The position numbers and the translations under genes are program-made. The notes under the pieces were generated by a model. That model made no database searches, was not told the origin of the DNA, and worked only from the letters and a program-made list of their open reading frames with translations. A DNA stretch of 64,000 bases from Streptomyces odontomachi (GTDB lineage Bacteria; Actinomycetota; Actinomycetes; Streptomycetales; Streptomycetaceae): positions 1 through 64,000 of the forward strand of contig NZ_JAMJWG010000009.1 of the NCBI RefSeq assembly GCF_024435355.1, written 5' to 3'. Shown one piece after another: positions 59,815 through 64,000 of the stretch (positions are counted from its first letter, which is position 1; the number at the start of each line of letters is the position of its first letter).

Positions 59815-60729
59815 CGGAGCCGGCTGGCGTTCGGGCGGCGGGGCCGCGAGATGGGTTTCGGCGAGCCTTCGGAAGGCGGCCACCAGGGTGTTGCGGTCGT
59901 CGGCGCGGGTGGCGAGTACCACCCTGGTGGGCTCGACGCCGTGCAGGGCGACGGCCTTCAACCCGGGGCGCAGCCGGTTGACGTGCTCGCCGGCCGGGAT
60001 GATCGCCACGGCCTGCCCGGAGGCGATGAGTTCGATCTTGTCCTCGATGTCCTCGACGAACGGCCCTTCGGGTGCCGGGCTTCCGTCGGGCCGGGGGTCG
60101 ATGCGCCAGAAGGCGTTGCAGTGCGGATCGGGCCCCTGCGGCAGGGGCTCGTCGACGAAGTCGTCGAGGGTGACGAACTCCCGGTCGGCCAGGCGGTGGC
60201 CGACCGACATCATGAGCGCTCGCGGCTCGCGGTACAGGTCGATCACGTGCAGGCCGGCGGCGTTCAGGGGCATCCGCGTCAGCATCGCGTCCACCCGACG
60301 GTCGAGCAGGGCGGGACGCGGCCGGTCGAACGCCAGGTGCAGGGTGCGCACGTCCGCTTCGGGGTGACGACGGCGCAGCTCGCTCACGGCCGGGGTGACG
60401 ATGAGGTTCGTGCTGTACCCGACCGTGATCCGGCCGGGTTCGGCGGCGGCACGGGTGCGCGCCATCGCCTGGTCGGCGGAGCGCAGGAGGGCCCTGGCGA
60501 ACGGGAGGAAGACCTCACCCGCCTCGGTGAGGTCGGTGCCGCGCGGCGAGCGGTCGAGCAGCCGGGCGCCGACCTGCTTTTCGAGGCTGCGGATCTGCCG
60601 GCTCAGGGAGGGCTGCGTGGTACGGAGGACTTCGGCCGCACGGCCGAAATGGCGGTACTCGGCGACGACGGTGAAACCGTGCACCAGTCGCAGATCGAGG
60701 TCCACCGGAGTCAGCGGCGAGTCGGGCAT
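59809..60729 (-). CDS. LysR-family regulator next to a degenerate SDR
   Basis: A 306-residue LysR regulator. The N-terminal helix-turn-helix is HFGRAAEVLRTTQPSLSRQI, followed by a standard LysR substrate domain (GRITVGYSTNLIVTPAVSEL). The start is an ATG at 60729. The gene is bracketed by 21-bp inverted repeats: the right arm lies in the divergent promoter region with the SDR gene, the left arm at the LysR stop. It probably controls the SDR. Confidence 0.88.
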   Translation of the reverse strand: MPDSPLTPVDLDLRLVHGFTVVAEYRHFGRAAEVLRTTQPSLSRQIRSLEKQVGARLLDRSPRGTDLTEAGEVFLPFARALLRSADQAMARTRAAAEPGRITVGYSTNLIVTPAVSELRRRHPEADVRTLHLAFDRPRPALLDRRVDAMLTRMPLNAAGLHVIDLYREPRALMMSVGHRLADREFVTLDDFVDEPLPQGPDPHCNAFWRIDPRPDGSPAPEGPFVEDIEDKIELIASGQAVAIIPAGEHVNRLRPGLKAVALHGVEPTRVVLATRADDRNTLVAAFRRLAETHLAAPPPERQPAPA

Positions 60730-60736
60730 GCCCCGA

Positions 60737-60757
60737 GCCTAGACGAGTGAGTCCGAA
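60737..60757. repeat. Inverted repeat right arm in the LysR/SDR promoter
   Basis: This arm (gcctagacgagtgagtccga plus a) pairs with 59794-59814 over 20 of 21 bases. Its place 7 bp before the LysR start suggests it is also part of the divergent promoter, possibly a LysR site. Confidence 0.85.
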
Positions 60758-60935
60758 GTCCCGCCTGCCCCGCCGCCGTGCGCCGGTGCCGGCGAGAGCA
60801 AGGCCGCCGGCCTGCGGTCATACGCGAAGCGTCATACCCGATGCGGAACATTCATTGGATCAGCGACGGGACCGGGACACACAATCGCGTCAGCGGCTCG
60901 ACGCCGCTCCCTCACCCACTGAACGGAGTACCCCC

Positions 60936-61679
60936 GTGCCTGCACCTGCCGCCCTGATCACCGGTGGAACCAGCGGAATCGGCAAGGCAACGGCCGAGTT
61001 GCTGCACGAGCGCGGCTACCGGGTGATGGTCACGGGCCAGAACCCCGAGACCCTTGAGATCGCCAGGAAAGAACTCCCCGGCGACGTCGTCGTCTTCCAG
61101 GCGGACGCACGCTCCGTGCCCGATGCCGAGCGCGTCGCCGACGAGGTGCGCACCCGCTTCGGGTCGCTCGACACGCTCTTCCTGAACGCCGGGATCACCC
61201 GCCCGGCACCCGTCGAGGCGGTCGACGAAGCCACCTTCGACGAGCTGTTCAACATCAACGCGAAGGGACAGTTCTTCACCCTCCAGAAGACCCTGCCGCT
61301 GCTCGCCGAGGGCGCCTCGGTCATCTTCACCGTGGGCATCGGCGTGACCCGCGGCCTGGCAGGGAACAGCGTCACGGCCGCCAGCAGAGGGGCCCTGCTG
61401 GCGATGGTGCCCTCGCTGGCCGTCGAACTGGCACCGCGCCGGATCCGTGTGAACGCCGTGAGCCCGGGCGCCATCGAGACCCCGATCTGGGCCAAGTCGG
61501 GCATGCCACCCGAGATGCTCGAACAGTTCGCCGAGTCCGTCGCCACCCGCGTCCCCTTCGGGCGGTTCGGCACCGCACGCGAAGTCGCCGAGGTCGTCGC
61601 CTTCCTCGCCTCCGACGCCGCCGGCTACGTCACCGGGCAGGACATCGCGGTGGGCGGGGGCAGCGGAATCGGAGCGTGA
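60936..61679 (+). CDS. SDR-family oxidoreductase lacking the catalytic Tyr and Lys
   Basis: A 247-residue short-chain dehydrogenase. The cofactor motif ALITGGTSGIGKATA and NAG (LFLNAGIT) are intact. The usual YxxxK is replaced: GNSVTAASRGALLAM has Thr147 where Tyr is expected and Arg151 where Lys is expected, and the Ser position (VIFTVGIG) is also changed. It keeps IRVNAVSPGAIETPIW and the C-terminal GGSGI. It may be a pseudoenzyme or use a different chemistry. The GTG at 60936 follows GGAG. The divergent LysR gene is its likely regulator. Confidence 0.87.
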   Translation: MPAPAALITGGTSGIGKATAELLHERGYRVMVTGQNPETLEIARKELPGDVVVFQADARSVPDAERVADEVRTRFGSLDTLFLNAGITRPAPVEAVDEATFDELFNINAKGQFFTLQKTLPLLAEGASVIFTVGIGVTRGLAGNSVTAASRGALLAMVPSLAVELAPRRIRVNAVSPGAIETPIWAKSGMPPEMLEQFAESVATRVPFGRFGTAREVAEVVAFLASDAAGYVTGQDIAVGGGSGIGA

Positions 61680-61791
61680 ACGGCGCCGGGCGGTCGGGAG
61701 ACCGGGCGCCCGGCGCGACCTCCGGCGTGGCGTGCGGTGCGCTCCAGCGGCGGGCGTGGGCACGCACGCACGCCGCCCGTGGTCGCCCTGG

Positions 61792-62754
61792 TCAGCCGTT
61801 CGGTCGGCCGTCGGCGAAATGCCCCGGACGGCCGGAACCTCCGCGTCCGCCGGGCGGGGGCGGCTCGGACAGCGCCGTGTGCCGCAGCTGTTCGGCGAGC
61901 GCCGCGACGGCGGTCGACGAGGTCCGGGCCTTGGTGCCCCAGGCCAGCATCTGGTGGCGGCGTGCCCAGGGTTCCGCCAGCTCGCACACGTCGAGCGGGT
62001 GGTGGAGGTCGATGGCGCGGCGCGGGACCACGGCAAGGCCGACGCCGGCCGCGGCCAGCGCGATGAGGAGGTTGAGGTCGGCGACGGTGGTGCGGTGGCG
62101 CGCCACCGGGGCGTGCGGTCCGAGGCGCTTCTCGATCCAGCGCCGCAACGCGGTGCCGGCGTCCAGGCCGACGAGAGGGTGCTCGGCGACCTCGCGGTAC
62201 GTCAGGGCGGTCCGTCCGGAGAGGATTCCGCCGGCCTGGCCGATCACGACGAGGGAGTCGTCGCCGAGCGGCTCCATGCGCAGCCCGCTGTCGCCGACCT
62301 CGTCGTCGACGACGACACCGAGGTCCGCCGCGCCGTCGGCGAGCAGCCGCACGGTCCGAGGGGTGCGGCTCTCGGACACCGCGACGTCGACTTCCGGGTG
62401 CGCACGGAGAAACGAGACCAGGGCCTGCGGTACCAGCCAGTGCATCACGGAACTGCCGCCCAGCAGGGTCAGCGGAGCCGTCGGGGGCCGGGTGTAGCTC
62501 GCGACGGCGCTCTCCAGCCGCGCGGTCTGGGCGAGCACGTCCCGTGCGTGCCGGGCCAGCGTCGTCCCCGCCGGAGTGGGCCGCACGCCCCGCCGGCCGC
62601 GGATCAGCAGCGCCACGCCGGCGTGACGCTCCAGGGAACGCACCCTCGCACTGGCCGAAGGCAGGCTCAGATGCATCCGGTGAGCGCCCGCCGTGATCGA
62701 CCCCTCCGTCACGATGTGGAGGAAGAGCCGCAGGTCGTCCAGGTCATAGCGCAC
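61792..62754 (-). CDS. LysR-family regulator of the TSUP exporter
   Basis: A 320-residue LysR protein with the helix-turn-helix TEGSITAGAHRMHLSLPSAS and a standard substrate domain. The GTG start faces the TauE/SafE gene across an 83-bp gap holding a perfect dyad (62771-62785). It probably activates that exporter in response to a sulfur or organic-acid signal. Confidence 0.88.
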   Translation of the reverse strand: MRYDLDDLRLFLHIVTEGSITAGAHRMHLSLPSASARVRSLERHAGVALLIRGRRGVRPTPAGTTLARHARDVLAQTARLESAVASYTRPPTAPLTLLGGSSVMHWLVPQALVSFLRAHPEVDVAVSESRTPRTVRLLADGAADLGVVVDDEVGDSGLRMEPLGDDSLVVIGQAGGILSGRTALTYREVAEHPLVGLDAGTALRRWIEKRLGPHAPVARHRTTVADLNLLIALAAAGVGLAVVPRRAIDLHHPLDVCELAEPWARRHQMLAWGTKARTSSTAVAALAEQLRHTALSEPPPPGGRGGSGRPGHFADGRPNG

Positions 62755-62770
62755 TCCCTCAGCCTATGTG

Positions 62771-62785
62771 CCAGCCTTAGGCTGG
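62771..62785. promoter_or_regulatory. Dyad operator between LysR and TSUP genes
   Basis: CCAGCC-TTA-GGCTGG is a perfect inverted repeat, extended by tgtg on the left and gtaca on the right. It lies midway between the divergent starts 62754 and 62838, where a LysR-type regulator would bind. Confidence 0.75.
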
Positions 62786-62837
62786 GTACATTCCTTACGC
62801 ATTGTGAACACCCTGGTCACGGAGCGATGCTCGGCGT

Positions 62838-63599
62838 GTGTACCAGCTCATCTTTGCCCTCCTGGCCGGTGTCGGCGCCGGGGCGCTGAACGCGATCGGT
62901 GGCGGTGGCTCGTTCGTGGCGCTGCCCGCCCTCATCGGGCTCGGCCTGCCACCGGTGACCGCGAACGCGCTGTCGCGGATCGCGCTCGTGCCCGGCGCCG
63001 TGGTCAGCGCGTGGGTGTACCGACGTGACGTCACCCCGGTCGGGCCGACCTCCACGAAGGCGCTGACGACGACCAGCGTGCTGGGCGGTGGCGTCGGCGC
63101 CGGCCTGCTGCTGGCGCTGCCGGCGGCCTCGTTCGATGCCGTGGCTCCGTGGCTGCTCGCCTTCGCCACGCTGATCCTCGCCCTGGGGCGGCGCATCTCC
63201 CAGGCGCTGAACGCCCGGCTGGGCCGCTCGGTCGGGATGAGTTCCCGAGCCGTCCTGATCGGCCAGTTCGTCCTCGGCGTGTACGGCGGATACTTCGGCG
63301 GTGCCGTAGGCATCCTGATGATGGCCGTGTGGAGCATCGGCCTCGGCCTCGACATCGCGGCCAGCAACCCGATGCGGATCGCGCAGCTCGTGGCCATGTA
63401 CCTCAGCGCGACCGCGCTGTTCCTCATCGCCTCGGACGCCCTGAGCGCCCCGCTTCTCCTGACCGGCACGCTGGTCGGCGCGCTGGCCGGGGGCTTCGCC
63501 GGTGCCCACCTCGCCCGCCGGCTCCCCTCCTGGCTGCTGCGGGGCGGCATCCTGACCACTGCGGCGACCATGACGGCGCTGTACTTCCTGCGTGGCTGA
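62838..63599 (+). CDS. TSUP (TauE/SafE) family sulfite/organosulfonate exporter
   Basis: A 253-residue membrane protein with eight predicted helices. Family sentences include GVGAGALNAIGGGGSFVALP near the start, TANALSRIALVPGAVVSAW, and the second half repeat GVYGGYFGGAVGILMMA. TSUP proteins export sulfite, sulfonates or related anions. The GTG at 62838 is the start. The divergent LysR and the dyad between them suggest inducible control. Confidence 0.87.
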   Translation: MYQLIFALLAGVGAGALNAIGGGGSFVALPALIGLGLPPVTANALSRIALVPGAVVSAWVYRRDVTPVGPTSTKALTTTSVLGGGVGAGLLLALPAASFDAVAPWLLAFATLILALGRRISQALNARLGRSVGMSSRAVLIGQFVLGVYGGYFGGAVGILMMAVWSIGLGLDIAASNPMRIAQLVAMYLSATALFLIASDALSAPLLLTGTLVGALAGGFAGAHLARRLPSWLLRGGILTTAATMTALYFLRG

Positions 63600-63639
63600 C
63601 GGGTCCCCGGCCCGCGGACCGCCGCTACCCGGGACCCCG

Positions 63640-64000
63640 CTACGCGGCACGGTCGCCGCGGTCCGGGCTGGTCAGATACATCGTGGCCATGTCGGCGACC
63701 TGTTCGGCCCAGCGGTTCCAGGAGATGCCGTCGGGCCAGGCGTGCAGCGTGACCGTCCGGTGGATGCAGCCGGCGATGATCGTGCGGAACGCGACGAGCA
63801 GGGCGGTCATCGGTTCGGCACGGCGGATCTCGCCGAGGTGGGCGGTGGTCGCGTCGAGGAACAGTCGCTCGATGTGCTCCAGCGCCCGCCGGGACCGCTC
63901 GGACGACTCGGTGGTGCGGGCCTTGCCGACCACGTGGGGGATGACATGGGCACCGGCGGACATGCCGTCGGCCAGGGCCCGGGTGAACGCGTCGACGACC
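63640..64000 (-). CDS. TetR-family regulator, partial at the window edge
   Basis: The C-terminal helical domain of a TetR regulator (ERSRRALEHIERLFLDATTAH, MTALLVAFRTIIAGC, WAEQVADMATMYLTSPD). The frame stays open past the internal ATG at 63963 to the window end (V-V-D-A-F-T-R-A-L-A-D-G), so the helix-turn-helix lies outside the window. Confidence 0.75.
   Translation of the reverse strand, partial: VVDAFTRALADGMSAGAHVIPHVVGKARTTESSERSRRALEHIERLFLDATTAHLGEIRRAEPMTALLVAFRTIIAGCIHRTVTLHAWPDGISWNRWAEQVADMATMYLTSPDRGDRAA

Overview
The window is very GC-rich actinobacterial DNA. Gene content (era, leuA with a leucine leader peptide, GlnR-type boxes before an ammonium transporter, DUF397/DUF5753 regulator pairs, Tat-exported binding proteins, sugar ABC importers without their own ATPase) and two families of short extragenic repeats all point to a Streptomyces chromosome. 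No rRNA, tRNA, CRISPR array or prophage was seen. About 60 protein genes, several remnants and one TnpB insertion sequence were found.

Layout. 1-5.6 kb: a DUF4157 metalloprotease-like gene followed in the same frame, after a single TAG, by a candidate Cys/His deamidase; a cytidine-deaminase-like protein; a SRPBCC protein; amtB-glnB under a GlnR-like box; era. 5.8-10.8 kb: a hexuronate operon (transporter, D-mannonate dehydratase, fructuronate reductase type dehydrogenase) with a divergent GntR regulator and a clear operator. 10.9-13.3 kb: CYTH protein, ribbon-helix-helix protein, TnpB element with an amber codon near its 5' end, and a gene fragment. 13.4-25 kb: a LacI-controlled locus with GH172 and DUF4185 (GH183) glycosidases, a sugar ABC importer, a fucose/D-arabinose-isomerase-like enzyme and an FGGY kinase. 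25-29.5 kb: emfourin and M4 protease, leuA with attenuator, TerB-like protein.

29.9-41.5 kb: a secreted sialidase, a TetR/VC0807/flavin monooxygenase operon, and a four-component importer of the Dpp/SiaEFGI type with a divergent GntR regulator. The sialidase and importer promoters share a 15-bp operator, so I read them as one sialic-acid regulon. 41.5-50.8 kb: a 9-bp tandem repeat, CPBP protease, Ser/Thr kinase with a WD40 remnant behind it, GH42 beta-galactosidase, a HEAT protein made of three related modules, and an epoxide hydrolase. 50.9-64 kb: maltokinase-cap-like protein, lipoprotein, SRPBCC, DUF397/XRE pair, MarR/multicopper-oxidase operon, two acetyltransferases, an M1 peptidase remnant, a LysR gene bracketed by inverted repeats next to an SDR that lacks its catalytic Tyr and Lys, a second LysR divergent from a TauE/SafE exporter, and a partial TetR at the edge.

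The strongest candidate for an undescribed system is the 13.4-25 kb locus. Its genes form a complete inferred route from mycobacterial-type D-arabinan to D-ribulose 5-phosphate: secreted DUF4185 endo-enzyme, ABC uptake, cytoplasmic GH172 exo-enzyme, D-arabinose isomerase, D-ribulokinase. Matching LacI operators lie at the regulator and at the divergent catabolic promoters. The second is the DUF4157-TAG-deamidase pair at 1-1212.
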